Below, piece by piece: positions 34,699-44,844 of a stretch of 64,000 nt of DNA. Position numbers and translations under genes: made by a program. A model generated the notes under the pieces. That model worked only from the letters and a program-made list of their open reading frames with translations, did no database searches and was not told the DNA's origin. Source of the DNA: Triglochin maritima (taxonomy: Eukaryota > Streptophyta > Magnoliopsida > Alismatales > Juncaginaceae); assembly GCA_963682175.1 (NCBI GenBank), contig OY821791.1, positions 31,122,326 through 31,186,325 on the forward strand. The letters are read 5' to 3'. The first letter of the stretch is position 1; each line of letters starts with the position of its first letter.

Positions 34699-36325
34699 AA
34701 TACCCCCACACCTAACTTTTGCTAGTCCCGAGCAAAACAAAGAAAGAGAAAAGCAAACGAAAAACAAGAAATCCTAACTCACTTTCGTAGGAATCACGGT
34801 TGCACTTAGCACGTGCAACAAGCCGTTAAACCTCCTTGTCGCCAAGGAGGAGGAGTGTTGTCTCCTGAGGGTTTTCAGCGGATATACCCACAAAATCCGA
34901 ACAAGATGCATTAATCAATCTAGCTACACAACTCGTTGGACTTATTTTGTCGATCATGGGATGCGGTAATACTACGGGTCGACTCTATATATGTAATCGG
35001 TCCACACACCTAGACTAATGAGTTATTCGTGAGAGTTAACTAAGGAATTAAGTGAAAGACATGGGCAACCTTAACTTCTTAATGTGATACAACGTGTAAA
35101 GTCCATTTTGGTTCTTAATTGACTCTTTTTTTTCTTCTTTTTTTTTCTTCTTCTTTTTTTTCTTTTTCTTTGGAACATTTATTGGTTGGTGTTTGATTCT
35201 CCCAGGGTCAGGTTTCGTGCATCATTGCCTATGAGGACTTACACTATCACGTACACCTTCCCCCAAATCTCCACATAGGGCGATCCCTACCACCCGTGTA
35301 ACGGGAGTTCGGTCGGTGCATCCCAAGTCAGATGACTCGAAAGCACCAGGCACAAAGTCCCCTCAGACCTACTTTCCCGAGTGATAGGAGCCGTGCGAGA
35401 AGAGAGAACCCCACTTATTTATTTATCTACATGGGAACCAAAACCCCTACACTTAAGTTTCACAAAAAGAGATTAAGGGCCCTTGACTACGACAAACTTC
35501 CTTATACTAACAGACACGAATTATTTGACTCACTAGGTTCAGGGTGGACTTCTTTAAATGTTTGAGTACTGAAACTCTATGATTACACGCCCCCCGAGGG
35601 AAAACCGGGGTGCATCCTAACGACTCGATAAGACCTAAAGCCAGTAAACTAGAAATCCTAATGCATCAAGTTCAAGACAATTTTGGGAGCTTTCTTTTTA
35701 CTTTGCCTCTCAACGGTTTTGCACATGCTAAACACACGCAAAACCCACAAAACATTTTCTTTCGCAAACATATGAAGATTTTGAAAGAAATGTGAAAATT
35801 TTAAAGCACTCGGCAAGCAAAAGAAGACAAGTCACCCAAGGATCATGGCAAGCAGATATATCAATGTTAAATGCGGCACACTAACATGACCCTAGCATAC
35901 ACACAAAAAGAAAACAAAATCAAAATCAAAAGACTCGACTATGTACACACGTAAAACACCCCCCCACACCTACTTCATGCATTGTCCTCAATGAATGCGA
36001 ACAAGATACTACATGGATACATGCATGAAAAAGGAAAGATCTCACCAACATGAAGTACAAAGGGACGTTCAGGGTCATGTTGATGGACACAAACCCAAAT
36101 TCCCTCAAAACCTGTGAGAAGCTGAAGAAGGGAGATAAATACGTGAAGAGATTGGGCCCAAGTACACAAGGGTTGGGGCCCACAACAATCGATGCTCACT
36201 GAAGGAGTCTTTTATTACACACTTCTTCTTCTTTTTTGTTTTTTTTTGTTGTTTTTTTTTTGTTGTTTTTTTTGTTGTTTTTACAAGATATATACATCAA
36301 CCAAAATATTCTCATAATCATTTGG
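34699..36325. other. Non-coding 3' part of element D
   Basis: This part has T-rich tracts (about 35126-35172 and 36223-36285) and no long meaningful frame. It includes a conserved-looking stretch around 35260-35340 rich in CCC and CGGT. pol would be expected here in an autonomous Athila relative, and I see no trace of it. Confidence 0.6.
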
Positions 36326-36817
36326 TCAAGGAACATCAAATGAGAACATCAAGTCATGAGGACCAGAGACTTGCCGAGATGGGCAAACTCCACTGGTACT
36401 CTGAGGTGTCATGAGGGGTGAAAGGTCAAAGCTGAAAGGCTCGAACCCCTCATGATTTTGGTCGGGTGTGGGCAACGAAGAATGAAGTTGTGTTGCCTCA
36501 CTAGGGTTTAGTTGCTCATCGAACAAAACCCTCCAACCAATAGGCGGGTGCATCGGAATGAGTTCCTCAAGCTCATTCGATGGATGCAGCAGACCTGCAT
36601 CACTAAGAATGGGGCTTCTCCCCAAGTCATCCAACAAGGACCTCCCACCATCATTTAGATCATCAAGCATAAGCTCGGTCAAAGGTGGGTCCTTGTTGGA
36701 GTCAAAATGAAGCTCAAATGGCTCAAGGGCCAAGGCACATGAGACAGAGACACCTTCTAGTATAGGCATATGATGAGGTGTCTCACTCTCACTAGTACTC
36801 TCAACTGAATCATGCAA
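36326..36817 (-). CDS. Acidic 163-residue open frame downstream of gag-protease in element D
   Basis: Function unknown. It is in the same frame as gag-protease and follows it after one TAA stop and a few codons, so it may be the detached end of one longer protein. It is rich in Asp, Glu, Ser and Pro (LMLDDLNDGGRSLLDDLG) and has no zinc finger, membrane segment or RT motif. It ends at FSFDVP-stop. Readthrough of the TAA, or a CAA-to-TAA mutation in this copy, would both explain the layout. Confidence 0.5.
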   Translation of the reverse strand: MHDSVESTSESETPHHMPILEGVSVSCALALEPFELHFDSNKDPPLTELMLDDLNDGGRSLLDDLGRSPILSDAGLLHPSNELEELIPMHPPIGWRVLFDEQLNPSEATQLHSSLPTPDQNHEGFEPFSFDLSPLMTPQSTSGVCPSRQVSGPHDLMFSFDVP

Positions 36818-36829
36818 CGAACACTCCCT

Positions 36830-39460
36830 TTAGACATTCATGTTCGAGGCCAGCTCACTCTGTTGCACTGCGAAGACAGGCAATGAGTTTTCGCTGGGCC
36901 CACGAACATTCTCAATGGGTTGCATTGGGGTTAGGGGTGTTCGTTGATTTTGTGGTGCTTTCTCCAATTGGCGGATGAGATTTAGATTTAATGGTTCATC
37001 CATGGGTTCCTGTTGCCTACCAGAGTTGAACACATGAAACTCGGCACTCATGTTACCGAATGAGAGCTTCATGAGACCATTTCTACAATTAATCAAGGCA
37101 TTGGAGGTTGCCAGAAATGGTCTACCCAAAATCAAAGGTATTTGAGAGTGGGTGTTCGCAACAGGATTGGTATCGAGGACAACAAAATCGACTGGAAATA
37201 TAAAATCTCCAACCTTGATAAGCACGTCCTCGATAATCCCCATGGGAATACGAATGGATCTATCTGCCAATTGGAGGGTGATCTTAGTTGGTTTTAATTC
37301 TCCCAAGTTCAACTGTTGATAAACAGAGAATGGGAGGAGGTTGACCGCTGATCCTAAATCAAGCAAAACATTGCTCAGTCTAGTGTCCCCAATCGTACAC
37401 TGAATAGTAGGACACCCAGGGTCCTTGTATTTTGTGTAGGTGGGATTGGACAAAAGTGAGTTGATATTTGCAGCCAAGAATGCTTTCTTAGGAACATTGG
37501 TCTTCCTCTTGGTTGTGCAGAGATCCTTCAACACTTTGGCATATTGAGGTATTTGTTGGATGACATCCAACAAGGGGATGTTAACCTTCACTTGCTTAAA
37601 TACCTCTAATATCTTGTCCATGTTGTCACTCTGCTTTTTGTTTAACCTACTTGGATAGGGAGCTTTTGGCAGGTAGGCTTTCTGCTGTGCCTGAGAAGAA
37701 TGCTTTGGTGTATTACCCTCACCCTCAGCTTCTTCTTCACCACCATTCCCACTGAGGGGCTGCATAGATGGTGGTGGGTGTGGCAAGGAAATGTGATTGT
37801 CAACCTGTTTTCCATTCCTTAAGGTCACAATGGAATTGACATGGTGAACAGGTTCCTCCACATGGTTCACTTGCCTCCCCCGAGGTACCACATTCTCATT
37901 TTGCATTTGTTGTTGTTGGTACATGCGGGGGTTAGCCTCAGGCTGGCTAGGAAAAGACCCTCTCTCTCTTTCATGTACAGACTGAGCCAATTGGCCCATC
38001 TGAAGCTCTAGAGATTTCATGGTCTGCTGATTTGAAGTGAGAACTTGACTTGTGGTAGACATAAAATTATTCATTGAGTTTTCAAGTCCACGAGTCAAGG
38101 TCTCAAGCGAATTGAATCGGGTTTCCATATTATTGGAATTTGGGAAACCCGATTGATTGGTGGTTTGCGCTTGGGGTGGCTGATAGGAATGCGCATGCAT
38201 GGGGGGTTGGTGTGATTGGTAAGGTGGTCTAGAGGAGTTTGAAGGACCACCCGGGGCATTATTTTGGTTCCATGAAAAATTGGGGTGGTTCCTCCATCCA
38301 GGGTTATAAGATGATGAGTATGGGTCATTCCTAGCTCTGTCATAGATGGCGTTGACACGCTCCATCTCAGGAGGAATGGACTCACACTCGCTCTCTACAT
38401 GACCTATCCTACCACATGAATGACAAGGAACTGGACCAGATCTGGACATGTGAGGTGCACTTTGTCGGTTTTGGAGCTCAATCGAATCCATACGGCGCAT
38501 TAAGGCCGCCATGCGTGCCTCGGTGGCCGTAGTGGTATCGATAGCAAATGCGGAACCCGATCTAGTTGAGTTTGCATTCGCGATCCTCGCTCCTATACTA
38601 GATGATGCAGGTGGTTCCCTCACACTCTCCCATTGCATGGTTTTCTCAGCGAGGTCTTCTAGGAAGGCCCATGCCTCCCTTTCATCCTTTCCCAAGAACT
38701 CTCCTTGACACATGGACTCAAGGAGCGTTCTTGACGGGATGTGAAGACCCTCGTACACAATCTGACAAAGGCGCCACAACTCAATGCCATGGTGAGGGCA
38801 TGAGGATAGTAGCTCTTTGAACCTCTCAAGATATGCATGAAATGGTTCGGTCTCATGTTGATAGAACGAATTGATTTCGTTCCTCAATTTTTGAGTCCGA
38901 TGATTAGGAAAGTACTTCTTGAGGAATGCAGATTGAAACTCATCCCAAGTCCTAAAGGAATTCGCCTGGTTGCTGTACAACCACTTCTTGGCATCATCCT
39001 TCAGCGCAAAGGGGACAAGCCTAAGATGGATGGAGTCTGTGCTAAGTTGTTGCAGCTTGAACATAGCACAGACCTCCTCAAATTCCCTGAGAAAGATATA
39101 GGGGTCACCTTTCCCAGTGAAATGAGGGAGCATGGAAATGAATTGAGGCTTAACCTCAAAATGGTTCCCATTAGCCTCTGGTAATACGATGCATGAGGGT
39201 AGAGCTGTACGGCTCGGGTAGCATCGATCACGTAGAGGTATGGGAACGACAACTGGAAGCACAGGTGGAACAGGTGGGTCCAGCAACTGCTCCTCCTCAC
39301 GGAAATTAGCAGCCATTGGACCCGAACTACGTGCGACACGAGAGGAGGAAGGTGTCGAGAAATCGATGACCGAAGCCGGATTGACAACGCTCCTCGTCAA
39401 ACGACCACTCTCGTCTCGTGTCCACGAAAGCATGCACAAAGGTGCACACACACAAAACAA
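36830..39460 (-). CDS. Athila-type gag-protease, 876 aa
   Basis: A long intact frame. Residues about 100-280 form the plant gag domain (FTGKGDPYIFLREFEEVCAM, KKWLYSNQANSF, FLKKYFPNHRTQKLRNEINS). A zinc knuckle, CHSCGRIGHVESEC, lies near residues 345-358, followed by a Q/N/P-rich linker. A retropepsin lies near 690-810: LLDLGSAVNLLPFSVYQQL with DLGS as the active-site turn, and ILGRPFLATSNALI as the flap-side motif. It would make capsid and mature it. No pol follows. The start at 39460 is the first ATG; MAANFREEE downstream is another possible start. Confidence 0.88.
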   Translation of the reverse strand: MFCVCAPLCMLSWTRDESGRLTRSVVNPASVIDFSTPSSSRVARSSGPMAANFREEEQLLDPPVPPVLPVVVPIPLRDRCYPSRTALPSCIVLPEANGNHFEVKPQFISMLPHFTGKGDPYIFLREFEEVCAMFKLQQLSTDSIHLRLVPFALKDDAKKWLYSNQANSFRTWDEFQSAFLKKYFPNHRTQKLRNEINSFYQHETEPFHAYLERFKELLSSCPHHGIELWRLCQIVYEGLHIPSRTLLESMCQGEFLGKDEREAWAFLEDLAEKTMQWESVREPPASSSIGARIANANSTRSGSAFAIDTTTATEARMAALMRRMDSIELQNRQSAPHMSRSGPVPCHSCGRIGHVESECESIPPEMERVNAIYDRARNDPYSSSYNPGWRNHPNFSWNQNNAPGGPSNSSRPPYQSHQPPMHAHSYQPPQAQTTNQSGFPNSNNMETRFNSLETLTRGLENSMNNFMSTTSQVLTSNQQTMKSLELQMGQLAQSVHERERGSFPSQPEANPRMYQQQQMQNENVVPRGRQVNHVEEPVHHVNSIVTLRNGKQVDNHISLPHPPPSMQPLSGNGGEEEAEGEGNTPKHSSQAQQKAYLPKAPYPSRLNKKQSDNMDKILEVFKQVKVNIPLLDVIQQIPQYAKVLKDLCTTKRKTNVPKKAFLAANINSLLSNPTYTKYKDPGCPTIQCTIGDTRLSNVLLDLGSAVNLLPFSVYQQLNLGELKPTKITLQLADRSIRIPMGIIEDVLIKVGDFIFPVDFVVLDTNPVANTHSQIPLILGRPFLATSNALINCRNGLMKLSFGNMSAEFHVFNSGRQQEPMDEPLNLNLIRQLEKAPQNQRTPLTPMQPIENVRGPSENSLPVFAVQQSELASNMNV

Positions 39461-40506
39461 AACTTTTTTTTTTCTAACAAAGAATGTGCGTAGAGGAGAA
39501 GACGAGGGAACACAGGAGAGAAAGAATGACTCAGGAGAGAAGGGAAGAAGTCCTTAAGCTACGGCGGATGGGTACAGGTAGAAGCACACAAGCAAACGAG
39601 GCTCAAACAATCCTAAGGTCGCTATAGGTCCTTACAGCTAGACGACGCCTAACTGCGAGGTCACACGGCCTCAACACGCCTCACCTCCCTACAACGAGGA
39701 CCACAAAGCCCAGCAAGTGAGCCAAGATCCGGGGATCTCGTCTCTCCTACTATCGACAAAGTGGGCAACGCCGATCAGGTCATGACGGTCGGGACCGGAT
39801 CACTCTCCTAATGCGTCCAAGATCCTTAGGGCCAATGTCTACTTGATTTTAAAATTAGGCTCTTGATTAGTGTGGTTTTTGGGGCGAAGGAAAGGGTGAT
39901 GAAATCCCCCACCTTATCTTTTATGGGACAGCCCCTCCTTAGTAGCGTTTTGGAGTCCTAAATCTAGCAATCAACTCTCCAAACAACGCTCAACTCACAC
40001 TTGTTGCAATGCACTTCCTACTAACTAATGCATGTTCATACGAAATGCATGAATGAGAGTAGAAGGTGCGTACCTCACGCCAGCTCTCAGCAACAGAAAA
40101 TAAAGCTAAGATAAAAGACAATCTAAATGCCTAAGTCACATACATGATGCATGACTTAAACAAGAATAATGCCTAATCTTTTGCTTTGAGTTTTAGGGTC
40201 CAAGTTGCTTAAAGGAGGTTTGATTCTTGATCTGGGAACAAACTATAGGTCAAGACATGCTAAATCGAGTCCCAGATCACTATAACAGATAAAGAAATAC
40301 TCCACAAAAATTTAGAGGCGAAATGAAGCTACCAGACCGCCAGTTGGCGGTTGAAGACCGCTGATTGGCGGTCGTCTTCTCTTAGATCACCTCCCAACTT
40401 GACCAGATTCTTCCCCTTCTCAATGTGAGTCACCTGTGAGAAAGAAAACTACAAGAAAAAAATTAAATCCACTCGAATCGTCCAAACAAGAGTCTGGACT
40501 GGCACC
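39461..40506 (-). other. Untranslated leader of element D
   Basis: About 1 kb between the primer site and the gag ATG. It contains ACCGCCAGTTGGCGGT (about 40337) and GACCGCTGATTGGCGGTC (about 40355), the same kind of palindrome as in the LTR. Packaging signals would be expected here, but none can be named from sequence alone. Confidence 0.5.
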
Positions 40507-40524
40507 TCCCCGGCAACGGCGCCA
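40507..40524 (-). promoter_or_regulatory. Primer binding site, tRNA-Asp type
   Basis: The minus strand reads TGGCGCCGTTGCCGGGGA shortly after the 5' LTR end (40531). This sequence is the usual Athila primer site and matches the 3' end of plant tRNA-Asp (family knowledge). Confidence 0.9.
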
Positions 40525-40530
40525 AAAACT

Positions 40531-41942
40531 TGTTGAACGTTTTATTTTAACCGCAAGTGCACGGCCGCGATGAAGCGGTGGCAAGTACGGGTCGTCCTCA
40601 GGGAGGTGAGTAGCCTCTTGCTTGTACGAAATCAAGTGGCAAAAATAGGGGGAGAAAGATTGTTTATGCTACTCTACTCTATACTACGCTAAGAAGTAGG
40701 AAATGCGAAAGGAAAAAGCAAACAATGAAATAACAACTAAGCTAAGAATAAAAGGAGAATGCTGGAATACAGAAATGGAAAAACCCCTAAGGGGTGGAGT
40801 GAGTGCACACAAGCAAAGAGGTGGGTGTAGAATACATTCTTTAAGCACATGAAGGTGGTGTTTATCAAGCATAGGAAGTGTCTAAATGTTATGGCAAAAC
40901 CTATCAATCTATTCACCAACTTAGTTGATTAACATTTACATATGCAAGGTGTTTATTTCAGAACCTAAACAAGCATGAGAGGTGTCTAATCATGTTGGCA
41001 AAACTCATCAAGTTGTAAATTCTATCCTAAACAAGCAAGCATACATTCATGTTTAATCAACACATTGAAATTAAAGCATTCATCCCATTCTCTAATGCAT
41101 GTATGTACATCTACTCCACCCCCCAAAGGGGATGAAACTACTCACTAAACATTACACTAATTATTAAACTAAGGAAAGAAAACATATTAAAACTAAGCTA
41201 GAATTAAAAGACGATTAAACTAAAACATGCACAACAATAAAAGAAGCATAAAACAAACAATGAAAGAAACATAAAACTTTATTGATAAAATGACTCACAT
41301 TAAAAGTAGCATCCTCCTACTTTAGTGTGTGCTTCAAGGCCTCACTTCTAGTAGGAAGAATAGCCACTTAAAATATGGAGTGATTACAAAAGGAGGTGAA
41401 GAGTTCTATTTATAGGCATGGAAAAAGCTAATCCGGGACAATCCCCCGATGTGGGACTAAACAGATACCACAAATAGCCTAAACAAACATTAATACACGT
41501 CCAGGAGAAAAATTGGTGGATTTGGGCCCAAAGTGACCGCCAATTGGCGGTCTTGGACCGCTAATTGGCGGTCCAAATTTTCCGGATCGAGTTGAATCTT
41601 GTTCTGGGCTTTGCTTGGTGTATTTGGTGGTCTTGGATGCATCTACTTTGTTTATTGGAGCTCCGACCCGAATCCAATTGCTAAAATACTCCCCATGATG
41701 TTGTGGAGTAATCTGTTTTGCTCTTAGGTCCTTCTGTCTTGCGTTCAGGTCCTTCTCCCTTGCATCTTGGTCCCCAGATCTCACAATCCTGTCCTTTTTC
41801 CCAGCTTTTGGGTCCTTTTATGTTTCATCTCTTCAAACCTATTTATTCCTGAAAACTAAACATAAAACTCGTGACATAGCATTGTTTAGGTGAAAGATAA
41901 TGGATATAAGATACAAATATGAGCATGAAATGATGTCAATCA
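40531..41942 (-). repeat. 5' LTR of element D
   Basis: 1412 bp, nearly identical to 33287-34698; I noticed about five single-base differences (for example CCGGG/CTGGG and GAGTATTC/GAGTAATC). This indicates a recent insertion. It carries the GACCGCCAATTGGCGGTC palindrome at about 41536-41553. Confidence 0.92.
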
Positions 41943-42426
41943 GGACCCTTGAGACCCGTGGCCGATGATTTTCCGACGGTGCCTTGTGTGCAAGTGTGTT
42001 GTTGTTGCCGATGTTTTCCGGCGGTGCCTTGTGTGCACAGGAGATTGATATGCCCTTACTGCATTCTTCATTTCATGTTCATATATGCATATTATGTTCA
42101 TATTTTAGGGGTTTGGCATACGGGGTTTCCTCTCGGGGAACTCAAGCATATTCATGTTTTATGTCAGGTCGTGCACGTCAGTAGGAGGTGGTGACGGCGG
42201 ACAGGAGCACCCAGACCAGATCCTGTCTTTTGTTCTTCGAGGTGGATGATTTTCCCTTGTACATACGTTGTATATCTTTTGTGTTGGGTTGTAATCATCC
42301 TTGACTCTTGTATTGCACAGTTTACCACCTTATATGATATATATACTCGTGGTTTGGTGACGACCCCAGTGTTGATTCTTATCTGTTTTAAAGTTTTAAA
42401 TTTTTCCATTGTTTCGGGGCGTTACA

Positions 42427-43726
42427 CTCTCACCCCAACCCCACAACACACGTGCACACACGGCACCGCCGGTACAGTCACGGCCACGGGTCTCAAGGGT
42501 CCTCTTACCCCAACCCCAAAACACTCGTATAGCTATCAGGCGACAGTCCGTGCCGTTGCCCAAGAGGCCGGAGAGAAGAGGCGCTTTCAAGCGTACGAGC
42601 ACACCACTATCGAGCGCCAGTCCGTGCCGTTGCCCCCCGTGGGGCCGGAGAGACGAGGCGCCGTCAAGTGTACTCATAAGACCACGAATCCACCAAAAAC
42701 GGCAGAAACGGTCGAACGAAAACTGTTTAACGGTCGACCGATCCTCACCTAGAGAACTGGCCCAACCGAAAAACCCGTCAAACGGTCGACCGGCAAAGGA
42801 GGCCCGGTCGACCGAAAAGCACCAGTAAGAAAACATTTTCGCAAACTAAACTCCAACGGTCGAACAACCGAACAGTATCGGTCGACCGAAGGCCTCCAGT
42901 ACAGAACTTCCAACAAATCACATTACACGGTCGAACCACAAAACACTATCGGTCGACCGAAATCCACCAGTGCAATTCCTTCGACAAAACATTCTACACG
43001 GTCGACCGAATCCTCACTTCAGGTCAACTGGACATTAAGTTACTTAAGTCATCGGTCGGACGAGTCAAACGGGCGGTCGACCGTTTCGATGGTCAACGCC
43101 CCAACCGACCTACAACAGTACTTTCGGTCGACCGACAAAGGGGTCTCGTTCGACCGAAAATATCCAGAGCCTCAATCTCTCGATAGAATTGTACCACCGG
43201 TCGACCACCACGAAGGTATCGTTCGACCGGTGCGAGGGATTTCGCCCAAAAATACATTATAACCGGTCGGCCGTTTACAGTTCAGAAACTGCTGTGCAGG
43301 TCCGACGAGCCATTCGGCCTACCGTCGACCTCTCCCACTCCCACACTAATGATAGGTGAGCTTGAAAGCAAGTTTGACATACCTTAAGGCTTGAAGAAGC
43401 CTTCGAATAAACCACGGCGAGCGCTACCTTGCGAAACCTCCCGCAACGACGATCCTCGCACCTCCGGCGACTCCAACTGCGATCTTCGCTCACCCCACGA
43501 CACTGATCCTTCACTTGCTGCGGAGAGAACGCGTCTAGAGAGAGAGTGAGTGAGAGATGTGAAAGAGTGAGGAAAAGAGAGATAAAACCAACCTTATATA
43601 CTTTTCCCACACTCGATCTCAGTCGTCCACCACATCACCTCCAAACGATCTCAACCATGCACCTCAAACCTCACTAATCCACTCCTAAACACAATCAAAA
43701 TAGTAAGCAAGGATTAGGATATTACA
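42427..43726 (-). repeat. 5' LTR of element B, main part
   Basis: Continues the LTR interrupted at 32084. It matches 27210-28605 closely, including the GGTCTCAAGGGTCCTCT unit, the CGGTCGACCG array (about 42708-43265) and the end GATATTACA. TATAG follows. Confidence 0.92.
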
Positions 43727-43731
43727 TATAG

Positions 43732-44139
43732 TCTAGATATGTCTAGTGAAATTGGAGAGTAAAAAGAAGGTAGTCCAGATAATGGGAGAAGGTTTATATT
43801 AACGTGCAAAATGAACCCAAGGCTAATTGTATCCTTGCTATAATTTGTTTCGTTGATGCACCGATGTTAGTCATCCAAACTGCAATTTCCATAAAAGGGT
43901 TCTTTTCTGCTACCAAAATTTAGGCGGAAATTAGAATATTTATATGTGCCACTTTTAAACCATAGGTTAGTATAAACATATTGTAAATTTTTAATTCCCA
44001 CCTTTCAAAAAGATTGCCAATTATCATTAAACTAGCTAATTTGTATCCACACTTGGGTGTGGATAATATATCTAATTCTTTGGAAGCATACGAGAATCAG
44101 TATATAATAAGAATTTTGTAAAATATTCCAAATCACTTG
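43732..44139. other. AT-rich intergenic sequence, no gene seen
   Basis: Unique-looking sequence between element B and the 3' end of the defensin-like gene. No element ends or exons recognised. Confidence 0.5.
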
Positions 44140-44141
44140 CA

Positions 44142-44147
44142 TTTATT
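44142..44147 (-). terminator. Polyadenylation signal of the defensin-like gene
   Basis: The minus strand reads AATAAA (in TTTCAATAAATGC) about 93 bases after the stop codon at 44240, the distance expected for a plant 3' end. Confidence 0.55.
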
Positions 44148-44239
44148 GAAATATGTCATTCTAAATAGCACACTAATTTCCTTTCTTAAACCCTACTTCT
44201 TCATAAACAATCCAAATGGCAAAGCATCCATCCCTACGT

Positions 44240-44728
44240 TCAACAAGGTCTTCTGCAGTAGCAATATAAACCAAAATACTTCCAAACCCATCTACACTTG
44301 CCCCCGCCTTGATAACCTTCCTTTACGCACTCGTTTATGCATACAATATTATCACAAATTCCATATCGTTTTGTCGGAGCTATCCAGCAACCTTCACTCT
44401 CGTCGTCTACACAAAGAAGAAAAGAAAAAGAAAAACAAGTTGAGGTCAATATATAAGCTGATATTAATCCAGCATAAGAGTAACAATTAAGGAGCATTTT
44501 ATCAAGGTCGCTAACCTGAATCATCTCTAATTTCTATTTGCCTTCCACTTGCCCCTGTAAGTTATTTAGCGCATTTCACAAATCTTAAGCAAATACCATT
44601 CATTATATTGGACTAACAAGTAACAACACATATTCATTTGAATTTTCACTTATATTACCGGATGCTACCGCAACAGTTGAAAGAAGGAAGAAAGCGAGCA
44701 AGAGAAATTGCACGACTTTTTTCACCAT
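44240..44728 (-). CDS. Defensin-like cysteine-rich secreted peptide, two exons, 78 aa
   Basis: Exon 1 is 44659-44728. It starts at the ATG and encodes a signal peptide with a basic start and hydrophobic core (MVKKVVQFLLLAFFLLSTVA), and it ends one base into a codon. Intron 44658-44407 (252 bases) has a GTAATA donor and a TTTGTGTAG acceptor. Exon 2 is 44406-44240 and encodes the mature peptide of about 55 residues with eight cysteines spaced C-x10-C-x4-C-x3-C-x10-C-x10-C-x1-C-x3-C, close to the plant defensin CS-alpha-beta pattern, ending CYCRRPC-stop. The phase joins correctly. An intron right after the signal peptide is usual for this family. TATA boxes and a poly(A) signal are in place, and I see no damage. 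The likely role is secreted defence or reproductive signalling (family inference); the target is unknown. Confidence 0.88.
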
Positions 44729-44765
44729 TTTGCAAACTACATTTGTTTCATATGTCCAAATGTCA

Positions 44766-44796
44766 TATTTATAGAAATTTCCATAGAATATTTATA
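44766..44796 (-). promoter_or_regulatory. TATA boxes of the defensin-like gene
   Basis: The minus strand carries TATAAATA twice (44773-44766 and 44796-44789), 38-68 bases upstream of the ATG at 44728. The more distant box would put transcription start about 30 bases before the ATG. Confidence 0.55.
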
Positions 44797-44844
44797 GAAA
44801 CGATCAGATGGATAAGGAGTGATTAATTATATTCCCCTACTTAA

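Larger units (their letters stand above)
33287..41942 (-). mobile_element. Athila-like retrotransposon D, gag-protease only
   Basis: LTRs at 33287-34698 and 40531-41942 (1412 bp each, about five differences by eye) and the direct repeat GGACC (33282-33286, 41943-41947) define an intact insertion. Read on the minus strand: 5' LTR, tRNA-Asp-type primer site, a leader of about 1 kb, gag-protease (39460-36830), a same-frame second open stretch (36817-36326), about 1.6 kb of non-coding DNA, polypurine tract, 3' LTR. No reverse transcriptase or integrase is visible, so it must depend on enzymes from other copies. Confidence 0.93.
32085..42426 (+). mobile_element. Solo LTR C2 (Tekay-like), split by element D
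   Basis: Starts TGTTACAACCTAACCC (32085), is interrupted at 33286 by element D, resumes after D with GGACCCTTGAGACCCGTG (41943) and ends CGGGGCGTTACA (42426). Without D and one copy of its duplication it is about 1.68 kb, close to the 1706-bp solo LTR at 14911. CTCTC flanks it (32080-32084 and 42427-42431). A TATA box, GTATAAAAGG, lies at about 32211-32220, followed by a CT-rich leader and the CGGTCGACCG array (about 32555-33060). Confidence 0.92.
26753..43726 (-). mobile_element. Tekay-like gypsy element B, host of a nest of insertions
   Basis: The outer LTR ends are TGTAACGTCC (26753) and GATATTACA (43726), flanked by the same five bases TATAG (26748-26752 and 43727-43731). On the minus strand the order is: 5' LTR (43726 down to 42427, then 32084 to 31866), RNase H/integrase (31865-31242), an inverted gypsy patch, the rest of integrase (29665-28640), polypurine tract (about 28606-28625), 3' LTR (28605-26753). 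gag, protease and most RT are deleted, with the break near 31865/31866. The nested solo LTR C2 and Athila-like D account for most of the length. Confidence 0.88.

Noticed and set aside
38095..39184. Frames on both strands inside Athila gag
   Set aside because: They are shadows of the 876-residue gag-protease.
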